In this document: positions 1 through 7,776 of the stretch, in pieces
Numbering within the stretch: position 1 is the stretch's first letter
Layout of the letters: each line of letters opens with the position of its first letter
Assembly (NCBI RefSeq): GCF_014898075.1
Contig: NZ_CP062976.1
Location: 930,001-994,000, forward strand
Source of the DNA: Neisseria yangbaofengii
Lineage (GTDB): Bacteria; Pseudomonadota; Gammaproteobacteria; Burkholderiales; Neisseriaceae
Reading direction: 5' to 3'
Length of the DNA: 64,000 nt
The notes under the pieces: generated by a model
The model's input: only the letters and a program-made list of their open reading frames with translations
Databases searched by the model: none
Told to the model about the DNA's origin: nothing
Made by a program: the position numbers and the translations under genes

Positions 1-189
1 TCTTTTGATAAAGAAATAGTTGATTTAATTATGCTAGGAACTGAACTAGAAGATGTTGAAAGTTTAGTCCCTGAACAGTTAGATGTGGAAATTAAAAAAT
101 TAATTGATATGGCAATGACTAATTTATCTAGTAAAAAGTTATCGGATAATATTTCTATATATATTGAGCCAGTCTGCTTGGAGAAATAA
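1..189 (+). CDS. C-terminal end of a putative immunity protein (5'-truncated by window edge)
   Basis: An open frame runs from base 1 to a TAA at 187-189 and encodes the last 62 residues of a small acidic protein. The DNA is AT-rich, unlike the GC-rich haemagglutinin cassettes beside it, and this matches the other immunity genes in the locus. It is followed directly by cassette debris. The short motif after its stop (AGCCAGCTTAGCCTGT) recurs after the immunity gene that ends at 3151. By position it is probably the immunity partner of a toxin cassette lying before the window. I do not recognise the protein family, and the start is not visible. Confidence 0.55.
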   Translation, partial: SFDKEIVDLIMLGTELEDVESLVPEQLDVEIKKLIDMAMTNLSSKKLSDNISIYIEPVCLEK

Positions 190-295
190 AGCCAGCTTAG
201 CCTGTATGGTAAGGTGTGGTGTTCGCACCCACGCATTCCCTCAGACAGTCTGAAAAAGCAGCGCAGGGATTGCCGCAGCCACCACATCTCTAGCA
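190..295 (+). pseudogene. Degenerate 5' edge of tpsC/cdiA cassette 1
   Basis: This stretch joins the upstream immunity gene to cassette 1. Around 240-320 it can be aligned with the segment of the long cassette at about 5840-5910 (the run A-P-T-D-S-A followed by Y-Q-I-G-Q-Y-F-K). Here the reading frame is shifted and no start codon is available. I read it as the decayed leading edge of a recombined cassette and not as a separate gene. Confidence 0.5.
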
Positions 296-1300
296 TTGTT
301 GTATCAAATCAGGCAGTACTTCAAAGACTTAGCCGGCCAAAACAAAGACGGCAAACTAAGTACCGGCCAAGAAACCGCCCACATCCTCGCCCATACGGTA
401 TTGGGTGCGGCGACTGCAGCGGCGGGAGGCAACAACGCCCTGGCCGGAGCCATCAGTGCCGGCAGTGCCGAAGCCGCCGCACCGCTAATCGGCAACTATC
501 TCTACGGTGAGAAAGACGGCAGCAAACTGACTGCGGAGCAGAAAGAAACCGTAACGGCGATTACAAACCTGTTGGGAACGGCTACGGGGGCGGCGGTTGG
601 GAACAGTACTGCGAATGCGGTGCAAGGCAGTCTGAATGCGGATAGTGCGGTGGAGAATAATGCTTTAGAAACAGCATGGGACGTTGTGAATATAGGCATA
701 GGAGTCTCATCCTTGACATATAATATTTCCCAAGGAAATTATAGTTCGGCCACTTTGGATGCAGTAGGATTGATTTATGATAGTGTTGCAACAGCAGTTC
801 CGTTTCTTCCTGCTGGTGCTTCTGCTGCAATTAAGGCAAAACGTGCTGGAAACTCGGTTAAGCAATCTATTGCAATTGGACAAGATGTTGCGAAAGCTAC
901 AAAAGCTGCTAATCAAGCAGCTAAAAATAGCAAAAATATAACATCAAGAGCAAGTACAACTGGTACAAAAATTCACCGTGAAACAGGTGAACTTTTAGGT
1001 GAAAGTAAAGGAAAAGCAAAAAAATTATCAAATTCAGCCAATTCTTATTTTAAAGGTGCAAATAAATCTACGGGTCTTCAACCTGATTTAAGTTGGAAAG
1101 GAACGGGGGTATGGGCTGATTTGACTACTCCCAAGCAGTGGGAGATACATATTAGAAAATATAATCAAACCCACGGGCAGGGAGTTCCCATTATCTATAA
1201 ACCAGGTAAGGGGGTAGTTGATAGAAGGATGCCATCTATTGGAGGAACTATATCTGGAGCTAATACATTAAATAATTATGAAGGAAATAAGAAAAAATGA
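296..1300 (+). CDS. Orphan CdiA/TpsA C-terminal cassette 1: pre-toxin VENN region plus toxin tail
   Basis: The frame encodes 334 residues. Residues 5-122 are the conserved pre-toxin module, ending in V-E-N-N at residues 119-122 (bases 650-661). It is nearly identical to the copies at 5890-6246 and 8555-8906. After VENN the sequence becomes unique and AT-rich, as expected for an exchangeable toxin domain. The far C-terminus is lysine/glycine-rich and contains a W-A-D-L-T-T-P-K-Q-W motif; I do not recognise the toxin family. The only available initiator is TTG, there is no signal peptide, and no usable in-frame ATG occurs before the toxin. This is therefore probably a silent donor cassette (tpsC-like). 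It overlaps the downstream immunity gene by 4 bp. Confidence 0.7.
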   Translation: MLYQIRQYFKDLAGQNKDGKLSTGQETAHILAHTVLGAATAAAGGNNALAGAISAGSAEAAAPLIGNYLYGEKDGSKLTAEQKETVTAITNLLGTATGAAVGNSTANAVQGSLNADSAVENNALETAWDVVNIGIGVSSLTYNISQGNYSSATLDAVGLIYDSVATAVPFLPAGASAAIKAKRAGNSVKQSIAIGQDVAKATKAANQAAKNSKNITSRASTTGTKIHRETGELLGESKGKAKKLSNSANSYFKGANKSTGLQPDLSWKGTGVWADLTTPKQWEIHIRKYNQTHGQGVPIIYKPGKGVVDRRMPSIGGTISGANTLNNYEGNKKK

Positions 1301-1734
1301 GTTATTTAGTTATGATATCTGATAAACATATTATTAAAAAACAACCTACTCTTTTAGATAATTTTGATGCTGTCTTCAAGCTTCTTACCGATGAGTTTGG
1401 ATTTAAAGCACAAATAAAAGAAGATGGGGATTTTGAATTTTTTTATAATGATCAATTTCCTGAAAATATATTAGGCTATGAAGATTCAGTTTTATGGACA
1501 AAAAATCCAACTGATAATTTTCTACAATTATTAATCAATATTTCTAATAGAATTGAAAACTCAAGAGTCATTGGAGATGAAGGAGAATGGTACGTTTCAC
1601 TGAATGAAATCAGCTATTTAGAAGTGAATTCAGAGTTAAGAGTTAATGTTTTTTTAGAATATTTGAAGGCGTGGTCTCTTGCTATTATTTTAATAGTTAT
1701 AGCTATTGTCTTAAAAATATTTTTTGATGCTTAA
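1297..1734 (+). CDS. Putative immunity protein for cassette 1, with a C-terminal membrane segment
   Basis: The gene encodes 145 residues. Its ATG overlaps the TGA of the toxin cassette (ATGA), the usual toxin-immunity arrangement. The first 120 residues are soluble and acidic, with several aromatic patches. Residues about 124-143 form a single hydrophobic helix (A-W-S-L-A-I-I-L-I-V...), so the protein is probably anchored in the inner membrane. Composition is AT-rich and unlike core genes. No Pfam immunity family is recognisable by eye; the immunity role rests on position. A membrane anchor is compatible with a toxin acting at, or entering through, the inner membrane, but that is inference. 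Confidence 0.6.
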   Translation: MSYLVMISDKHIIKKQPTLLDNFDAVFKLLTDEFGFKAQIKEDGDFEFFYNDQFPENILGYEDSVLWTKNPTDNFLQLLINISNRIENSRVIGDEGEWYVSLNEISYLEVNSELRVNVFLEYLKAWSLAIILIVIAIVLKIFFDA

Positions 1735-1803
1735 GTACGCGTAGTAAAATCGTAGGATGCCACTCACTGCCCACTTTGTTTAATTAGGTTTTTATAAAAA
1801 CAA

Positions 1804-1833
1804 GCCGTCTGAAAACTAAAATTTTCAGACGGC
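1804..1833 (+). terminator. Head-to-head DUS hairpin after cassette 1 immunity gene
   Basis: GCCGTCTGAAAA at 1804-1815 faces TTTTCAGACGGC at 1822-1833, giving a 12-bp stem. It lies 70 bp after the immunity stop. The right arm is also the first sequence shared with cassette 3, so the hairpin doubles as the cassette junction. Confidence 0.6.
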
Positions 1834-1842
1834 CGCATCGAT

Positions 1843-2766
1843 TTGGGCACCGCCAAGCTCGAAGCCCACAGCAAACGTGGCGAATTGAGCGATAAAAAAC
1901 ACCGCCATGTTGCCCAAACTTCCGAAACGGGTACCGCCATCGGTGCGGCCGGCGATATCCTGCTTTCCGCCAAAGACGATTTGACCGTCCGCCAAGGCAG
2001 CATCGCCAGCGATAAAGGCAGGGTTGCCCTCTCCGGCCGCAACGTCGACATCAGCGAAGGCCGTCAAACGCTGGATTTGGACGAATCAATCTACACCAAA
2101 TCGCGCGGCATCGCTTCCAAAACAACCGGCCTCGACCAATACCGCCGTCAGCACGACGAAGCGGTCGGCAGAGAAATCAGCGGCGGCAAAGTGTTGATTG
2201 CAGCCGATAACGATTTAACCGTACGCGGCAGCAATGTGGTTTCAGACGGCCTCACGCTGTTGACGGCGGGCAATGATGGAATTACTACGGCATTTGGTGC
2301 TGCAAAAGCATTAAATGTGGTTGGAAAAGGTAGTCGCTATTTTGTAAATGAATGGGTTAGTAGTCCGCCTAGTGGGTCTCGTGCTGCACAGCGTGGGGCT
2401 ATTGATATTAACGATAATCTCATTAAAAGCATTGTTACATCACAAAAAATTGCACCAGATTTAATGACGAAAGGCGTTCACTTCAACATAGGAAAAGTTG
2501 AACTACAAGCTCTACCTGATCATCAGAGAGGAATTATTTTTAAACCTGTTTTTTCTGCAACTAACCCTAGAGATGCTGACTATGCAATTAGACAGGCAAA
2601 TCAAGCACTCAATGATGAAGCTTTTAGAAATTTCTTAATTAAACACGCAGAGGCTGGCATGAATATGGCAACGCAATCTAACAATGCGAAAGTATTAGAG
2701 TTTAAATTTTTGAGAGATGCAGTTCGGAGATTAAATAATGCAAATTCTAAATCTAACCCGAAATAA
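1843..2766 (+). CDS. Orphan haemagglutinin/toxin cassette 2 (FHA repeats fused directly to toxin tail)
   Basis: The frame encodes 307 residues. Residues 1-145 are FHA/CdiA beta-helix repeats almost identical to bases 3470-3906 of cassette 3. At about base 2277 the sequence switches abruptly to an unrelated AT-rich tail, skipping the pre-toxin VENN module altogether. The tail includes H-F-N-I-G-K-V-E-L and G-I-I-F-K-P-V-F-S and is not a family I recognise. The first possible start is TTG in the middle of a repeat; there is no leader, so the cassette should be silent unless recombined into an intact tpsA/cdiA. The 3' end overlaps the immunity gene by 29 bp. Confidence 0.65.
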   Translation: MGTAKLEAHSKRGELSDKKHRHVAQTSETGTAIGAAGDILLSAKDDLTVRQGSIASDKGRVALSGRNVDISEGRQTLDLDESIYTKSRGIASKTTGLDQYRRQHDEAVGREISGGKVLIAADNDLTVRGSNVVSDGLTLLTAGNDGITTAFGAAKALNVVGKGSRYFVNEWVSSPPSGSRAAQRGAIDINDNLIKSIVTSQKIAPDLMTKGVHFNIGKVELQALPDHQRGIIFKPVFSATNPRDADYAIRQANQALNDEAFRNFLIKHAEAGMNMATQSNNAKVLEFKFLRDAVRRLNNANSKSNPK

Positions 2767-3151
2767 TATTTTTACTTTTTTAAATAACGGGAAAATTAAA
2801 AGTACTTTATTTTTAAATTCAGATAAGTATGATGTTATTAATGAATTTGGTAATCCGCCAAACCATAATCCGCAGAGAAAAAAGAATAAAGAAATTATGG
2901 GGTATGGCGCATTAAATATTTATTTATTCAATGATAAAATAGTCGGATTTAGTATTAATGCACTGACTAATTATCTTAATAATACTATTTTAGAAAAATT
3001 ATATAAAAGTGAAATTATTGAATTTTTAAATAATAATGAAATAGTAATTGATAAAGCATATTTCCTTGATGATATTGAATTTATTGACATCCATAACAAA
3101 AAACTAGGTTTTTTAAAAGATGTACTGTGCTATATTTCTGTGGGAATTTAA
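2738..3151 (+). CDS. Putative immunity protein for cassette 2
   Basis: The gene encodes 137 residues from an ATG lying inside the last codons of the toxin cassette. It is strongly AT-rich and rich in Asn, Ile and Lys. It is soluble, with no signal peptide or membrane helix. The Y-G-A-L-N-I-Y-L-F-N-D-K-I-V-G-F core suggests a small alpha/beta domain, but I cannot assign a family. Its role is inferred from the position directly after a toxin tail. Its stop is followed by the same AGCCAGC(G/T)TAGCCTGT motif seen after the immunity fragment at 1-189. Confidence 0.6.
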   Translation: MQILNLTRNNIFTFLNNGKIKSTLFLNSDKYDVINEFGNPPNHNPQRKKNKEIMGYGALNIYLFNDKIVGFSINALTNYLNNTILEKLYKSEIIEFLNNNEIVIDKAYFLDDIEFIDIHNKKLGFLKDVLCYISVGI

Positions 3152-6100
3152 TAGCCAGCGTAGCCTGTGTCTGTAGCAACTGTATTTTCAACCCCGTCAG
3201 GCAAAAATACAGTTGCTACGAACAAAAAGGCCTAACGGTGGCATTCAGCTCGCCCGTTATCGATTTGGTGCAACAAATCAACTCAGTGGTACAAAGCGGC
3301 AAACAAGTCGGCCAAACCCAAATCGACCGCGTTGCCGGTTTGTACGTCAACAACGCTTCAGACGGCCTCTTAAGCCTCAAAGCCAACCAAAGCATCGACT
3401 TCGTCGCCGCCAATCTGCGTAACGAAGCGTCCAAAGGCAAAACCCAAATCGTTTCAGACGGCCGCATCGATTTGGGCACCGCCAAGCTCGAAGCCCACAG
3501 CAAATGGGGCGAACTGAGCGATAAAAACCACCGCCATGTTGCCCAAACTTCCGAAGCGGGTACCGTCATCGGTGCGGCCGGCGATATCCTGCTTTCCGCC
3601 AAAGACGATTTGACCGTCCGCCAAGGCAGCATCGCCAGCGATAAAGGCAGGGTTACCCTCTCCGGCCGCAACGTCGACATCAGCGAAGGCCGTCAAACGC
3701 TGGATTTGGACGAATCAATCTACACCAAATCGCGCGGCATCGCTTCCAAAACAACCGGCCTCGACCAATACCGCCGTCAGCACGACGAAGCGGTCGGCAG
3801 CGAAATCAGCGGCGGCAAAGTGTTGATTGCAGCCGATAACAATTTAACCGTACGCGGCGGCAACGTGGTTTCAGACGGCCTGACCGTGTTGACGGCGGGC
3901 AATGATGTCAACATCACCGCCGCGCAAAGCACCTATAACGACAGCGAATTCCACCAAACCAAAAAATCCGGCCTGATGGGTTCGGGCGGCATCGGTTTTA
4001 CCGTCGGCAGCAAAAAAGACACCGCCGACAGCGGCAGCCGTACCCGGGTGAATCACGGCTCGACCGTCGGCAGCTTAACAGGCGACACCGTCATTTCTGC
4101 CGAACAAAACTACCGCCAAACCGGCTCGACCGTCTCCTCGCCCGAAGGCGACGTACTGATTCGTGCGCGCAACATCGACATTAAAGCGGCGCAGGATACT
4201 TACGCCACCGACTACCGGCAGACCCTCGAACAAAAAGGCCTGACCGTAGCGGTCAACGTGCCCGTCGTTCAGGCCGTACAAAGCACAGCAGCCGCTGCCA
4301 AAACCGTCGGCAAAAGCAACAACGGCCGCGTCAATGCCATGGCCGCGGCCAATGCCGCATGGCAGACACGCAAGTTATTGGCCGAAGAAAGCAGTCCCGA
4401 CAACCTCAAAGGCCTGGCAAACACCGCTGCCGCCCTATCCGCCGGCGATTGGCAATCTGCAGCAAACGCATCCAACGTCAGTGTCTCCCTTACCTACGGC
4501 CAACAAAAAAACACTGCCCAAAGCCACAGCGAAGGCAGTACCGCCCAAAGCAGCCAAGTCATCGGCGGCGGCCAAGTCAGCCTGATCGCCGACGAAGGCC
4601 GTCTGAACATCACCGGCTCAGATGCGGCCGGTAAAGAAGGCACATTATTGCGCGCCAAAGACATCGTACTGCAATCGGCCGAACAGAGCCACAGCGAACG
4701 CAGCGACAACCGCAGCAGCGGCGGGAACGCCGGCGTTGCCGTTGCATTTCAAAGCGGCAAACCGGTTATCGGCTTTACCGCCGGCGGCAACCACGGCAAA
4801 GGCTACGGCAACGGTGACGACGTAACCCACCGCCATACCCACATCGGCGACAAAGACAGCCGCACCGTCATCCAAAGCAGCGGCGACACCACCCTCAAAG
4901 GCGCGCAGGTAAAAGGCAAAGGCGTTGCCCTTAGCACCCGAAACCTCAACATCGAAAGCATACAGGATAGCGCCGTCTACCGCAGCAAACAGCAAAACCT
5001 CAGCGGCTCGGTAACCGTCGGTTACGGCGCATCCGCGACTGCCGACTACAACCAAAGCAAAACCAACGCCGACCACCGCAGTATCAGCGAACAAAGCGGC
5101 ATCTTTGCCGGTGACGACGGCTTCCAAGTCAACGTGGCAAACCATACCGACTTAAAAGGCGGCATCATCACCGCCACCGAAACAGCCGAAAGCGAAGGCA
5201 GAAACCGCTTTCAGACGGCCTCAATCAGCCACGGCGACATTGAAAACCACAGCCGCTATGAAGGCGACGGCTTCGGCATCGGCGTATCAGGCAGCATCAG
5301 CGGCCAAAGCCTCGGCCAAACCGCACCTGCTGCCGACAGCCGCATCCAAACCGTCGCCACTAAAAACGGTATCGACAGCAGCATCGGCTACGGCAGCGAC
5401 GGCGGCAGTCAAAGCAGTGTTACCCGCAGCGGCATCGGCACGCGCAACATCATCATCGGCAACGATACCGATGGCACACAGGCAGCAGCGGTATACACCG
5501 GCACCCGCACCGAAACCGCCGAACAAAACTCAGGCCGTCTGAACAACATCTTTGACAAAGAACGGGTGCAGAGCGAGATTGATTTGCAGCGGAAGGTCAG
5601 TCAGGAATTCAGCAAAAATGTGCAGGAAGTCAGAACGGAAATCAACCACAAAGCCGAAGGCTACAAAGCACTCGCCAAAGCAGCGGAAGACAAAGCTGCC
5701 CAAGCATTACAAAACGGCGATTTGAATGCCTACCGTGAAGCCGTACAAACCGCCAACGAGCACCATCAAAAGGCCGACAACTGGCAAAAAGGCGGCGTAG
5801 CCCTAGCTGCCGTGGCCACAGGTTTGAGCGCACCGACCGACAGCGCATTAGGCATTGCCGCCGCAGCGGCAAGTCCGGCCGCTGCCTATCAAATCGGCCA
5901 ATACTTCAAAGAACTGGCGCAACAGAATTCAGACGGCAAACTTACCGGTAAACAGGAAACCGCCCACATCCTCGCCCATGCGGTATTGGGCGCAGCAACG
6001 GCAGCGGCGGGAGACAACAACGCCCTGGCCGGCGCCATCAGTGCAGGCAGTGCCGAAGCCGCCGCACCGCTAATCGGCAACTATCTCTACGGTGAGAAAG

Positions 6101-6960
6101 ACGGCAGCAAACTGACTGCGGAGCAGAAAGAAACCGTAACGGCGATTACAAACCTGTTGGGAACGGCTACGGGGGCGGCGGTTGGGAACAGTACTGCGAA
6201 TGCGGCTCAGGGTGGTTTGGTTGCGGGGAGTGCTGTTGAGAATAATTATTATCTCACAAGCAATGCACTCAACAAAAAACCTGAAGAAGTTCGCAATATT
6301 TATAAGGTATTAAAGAACAAGGTAATCAAAGAATGTAATGGCGGAAGAATTCAGGAATGTCGGCAAGACATTGAGCGTATTATCAATTTCGCTCAAGATT
6401 CAAGATTTGCACAAAATCATAAAGACTTGCAAAATGAATCTATGCAATTTTTATCCCAGCATCAGACTTTGCTTGTCGATTATTTAACGGCACGATACGA
6501 AACACTGAGTCGGGAAGATAAAAGTATTCTTAATCGTTATATTACACCGGGAGCAGAGATTGTAGCCGGTGCTTCGGGAATTGTAATTTCCGTAAAAGGC
6601 GGGGTTGCTACCTGTCCCCAATCATTCGGTTTAACCTGCAGTGCTGCTGCTGTTGGCCTTTTTTCATCAACAGATCACTTGGCTACCGGTCTGAATAATT
6701 TTGGGAAGAAAGCCAGTGAACAAAGTCCCACCATCACTGTTCAAGAATTGAAGAAACTGGGTTTGTCTGAGCAGGCTGCTGATTATGTACAGCTTGCGAT
6801 AGATACCTTGAGTGTAGGAAAAGCAGCCACAGGTATTCCTAAACCGAAGCCGATTCCGAAGATGACCATGCTGAGTACTTCGGAAGGGACTGCTAATGCG
6901 GCAACCTATCCCAAACTGATTAATCAGTTAAATGAACAAAACTTAAAAAAATATTGCTGA
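3127..6960 (+). CDS. Large CdiA/TpsA fragment (cassette 3): FHA repeats, pre-toxin VENN, toxin N-part; frameshifted
   Basis: The frame encodes 1277 residues. From about residue 31 it is a filamentous-haemagglutinin-like protein. Repeated beta-helix segments (D-G-L, S-L-T-G-D, G-T-L-L-R-A-K-D-I) occupy residues 30-800. An Ala/Lys/Glu-rich helical part and the pre-toxin module follow, with V-E-N-N at residues 1037-1040 (bases 6235-6246). After that comes a unique toxin tail. The only start is GTG at 3127, inside the preceding immunity gene; there is no signal peptide and no TPS secretion domain, so it is a 5'-truncated gene. The frame stops at 6958-6960 just after an A7 tract (6945-6951). Removing one A continues the toxin to 7252. 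Family: two-partner-secreted contact-dependent inhibition proteins. Confidence 0.75.
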   Translation: MLYFCGNLIASVACVCSNCIFNPVRQKYSCYEQKGLTVAFSSPVIDLVQQINSVVQSGKQVGQTQIDRVAGLYVNNASDGLLSLKANQSIDFVAANLRNEASKGKTQIVSDGRIDLGTAKLEAHSKWGELSDKNHRHVAQTSEAGTVIGAAGDILLSAKDDLTVRQGSIASDKGRVTLSGRNVDISEGRQTLDLDESIYTKSRGIASKTTGLDQYRRQHDEAVGSEISGGKVLIAADNNLTVRGGNVVSDGLTVLTAGNDVNITAAQSTYNDSEFHQTKKSGLMGSGGIGFTVGSKKDTADSGSRTRVNHGSTVGSLTGDTVISAEQNYRQTGSTVSSPEGDVLIRARNIDIKAAQDTYATDYRQTLEQKGLTVAVNVPVVQAVQSTAAAAKTVGKSNNGRVNAMAAANAAWQTRKLLAEESSPDNLKGLANTAAALSAGDWQSAANASNVSVSLTYGQQKNTAQSHSEGSTAQSSQVIGGGQVSLIADEGRLNITGSDAAGKEGTLLRAKDIVLQSAEQSHSERSDNRSSGGNAGVAVAFQSGKPVIGFTAGGNHGKGYGNGDDVTHRHTHIGDKDSRTVIQSSGDTTLKGAQVKGKGVALSTRNLNIESIQDSAVYRSKQQNLSGSVTVGYGASATADYNQSKTNADHRSISEQSGIFAGDDGFQVNVANHTDLKGGIITATETAESEGRNRFQTASISHGDIENHSRYEGDGFGIGVSGSISGQSLGQTAPAADSRIQTVATKNGIDSSIGYGSDGGSQSSVTRSGIGTRNIIIGNDTDGTQAAAVYTGTRTETAEQNSGRLNNIFDKERVQSEIDLQRKVSQEFSKNVQEVRTEINHKAEGYKALAKAAEDKAAQALQNGDLNAYREAVQTANEHHQKADNWQKGGVALAAVATGLSAPTDSALGIAAAAASPAAAYQIGQYFKELAQQNSDGKLTGKQETAHILAHAVLGAATAAAGDNNALAGAISAGSAEAAAPLIGNYLYGEKDGSKLTAEQKETVTAITNLLGTATGAAVGNSTANAAQGGLVAGSAVENNYYLTSNALNKKPEEVRNIYKVLKNKVIKECNGGRIQECRQDIERIINFAQDSRFAQNHKDLQNESMQFLSQHQTLLVDYLTARYETLSREDKSILNRYITPGAEIVAGASGIVISVKGGVATCPQSFGLTCSAAAVGLFSSTDHLATGLNNFGKKASEQSPTITVQELKKLGLSEQAADYVQLAIDTLSVGKAATGIPKPKPIPKMTMLSTSEGTANAATYPKLINQLNEQNLKKYC
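3173..3219. repeat. Long perfect inverted repeat at the cassette 2/3 junction
   Basis: GTAGCAACTGTATTTT at 3173-3188 is followed, after a 15-nt loop, by its exact reverse complement at 3204-3219. It sits between the immunity gene and the point where cassette 3 homology begins (about 3220). There is no U-run, so it is not a classical terminator. It may be a transcription attenuator or a relic of the recombination that joined the cassettes. Confidence 0.6.
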
Positions 6961-7252
6961 ACAAGATTCAAGATTGGCTGCGGCAATTCAAGGACAAGGG
7001 AATTTTAATATTGGGACAGCTACTAAAAGTGAAGCTGATAAATTGGGAATGATTTGGGTTGGAGATGGTGCAAGAGAAACTAGTGGTGGCGGCTGGCTTA
7101 GTCGAGATGGAACAAGACAATATCGTCCACCAAGCAATAAACGGTCACTGTATGCTACAACTGGGGTACAGGCTAATTTCGAAACCTTTGAAATCAATCC
7201 GATAACTGGGATGAAAACATTAATTAAAAATGGTCATTTAAATATCAAATAA
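6961..7252 (+). pseudogene. Out-of-frame C-terminal end of the cassette 3 toxin
   Basis: This is the direct continuation of the cassette 3 toxin in another frame. With one A removed from the A7 tract at 6945-6951, translation passes through N-L-K-N-I-A-E-Q-D-S-R-L-A-A-A-I-Q and on to G-N-F-N-I-G-T-A, W-V-G-D-G-A-R, R-Q-Y-R-P-P, A-T-T-G-V-Q-A-N-F and the terminal G-H-L-N-I-K. As annotated it can start only at TTG 6974, with no ribosome-binding site. The closely spaced conserved-looking motifs suggest this is the active toxin domain. Catalytic type is unknown to me. It ends 18 bp before the Imm8-like immunity gene. Confidence 0.65.
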
Positions 7253-7270
7253 TCAATTGGAACTTGATAT

Positions 7271-7618
7271 ATGAATTTAGAATTGAAAAAAATTTATAGT
7301 ATTGACTATGATTTAAATAACTTTCCTTTAGATAAAATTGATAATTTTTTTATGGTAGTAACAATGTCTATTGGATTTATAAATGAAGATGGAGCAGATG
7401 ATTTTACTGTATATATATATACAACCAAATGGCTACAAGAAAATATATTTAGCCCCCAACTAGGTAAAAACTCCATAATTATAAATAAATTTGATTTGCA
7501 TGAGCTAATTGTTTTAATCAATTCTGTTTTAGAATTATGTAATTCTGAAAATGATGAACTCGCATTTTATAATCTATCTAAATATTTTCTATGGGAGTTT
7601 GATGGTTATAAAGATTAA
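7271..7618 (+). CDS. Immunity protein, probably Imm8 family
   Basis: The gene encodes 115 residues from ATG, 18 bp after the end of the cassette 3 toxin tail. The pattern F-x-V-x-V-x-M-S-I-G-F then D-D-F-T-V-Y-I-Y-T-T-K-W-L in the middle, and Y-F-L-W-E-F-D-G-Y at the C-terminus, resembles the immunity protein 8 (Imm8) family of polymorphic toxin systems. It is cytoplasmic, with no leader or membrane helix, and AT-rich. It should neutralise the toxin encoded just upstream. Because that toxin is frameshifted and lacks a secretion domain, this gene probably works as protection against kin toxins. The family call is from memory of the motif pattern and has not been tested. Confidence 0.65.
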   Translation: MNLELKKIYSIDYDLNNFPLDKIDNFFMVVTMSIGFINEDGADDFTVYIYTTKWLQENIFSPQLGKNSIIINKFDLHELIVLINSVLELCNSENDELAFYNLSKYFLWEFDGYKD

Positions 7619-7723
7619 AAAAACAACAAACTGTAGGGGTAATTCATTGGCTAACTCATCATCGGTAGCAACTATAGCAAAGATTATATCAGCGCCGACT
7701 ACAGCCAAAGCAAGTAAGTGTAG

Positions 7724-7745
7724 GGTGGGCAACTTGTTGCCCACC
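7724..7745. repeat. Short GC-rich palindrome between cassettes 3 and 4
   Basis: GGTGGGCAAC, a 2-nt spacer, then GTTGCCCACC form a 10-bp stem in the 158-bp gap between the Imm8-like gene and the cassette 4 homology. No poly-T tail follows. It could be an intergenic repeat or a weak terminator. Confidence 0.5.
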
Positions 7746-7776
7746 TAACTGACAAAATGCTGGAACTGTTAGGACA

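Noticed and set aside
3127-3216. Use of GTG 3127 as a true start for the large haemagglutinin fragment
   Set aside because: It lies within the 3' end of the immunity gene, encodes no signal peptide, and the first 30 codons have no relation to the family; the gene is 5'-truncated.
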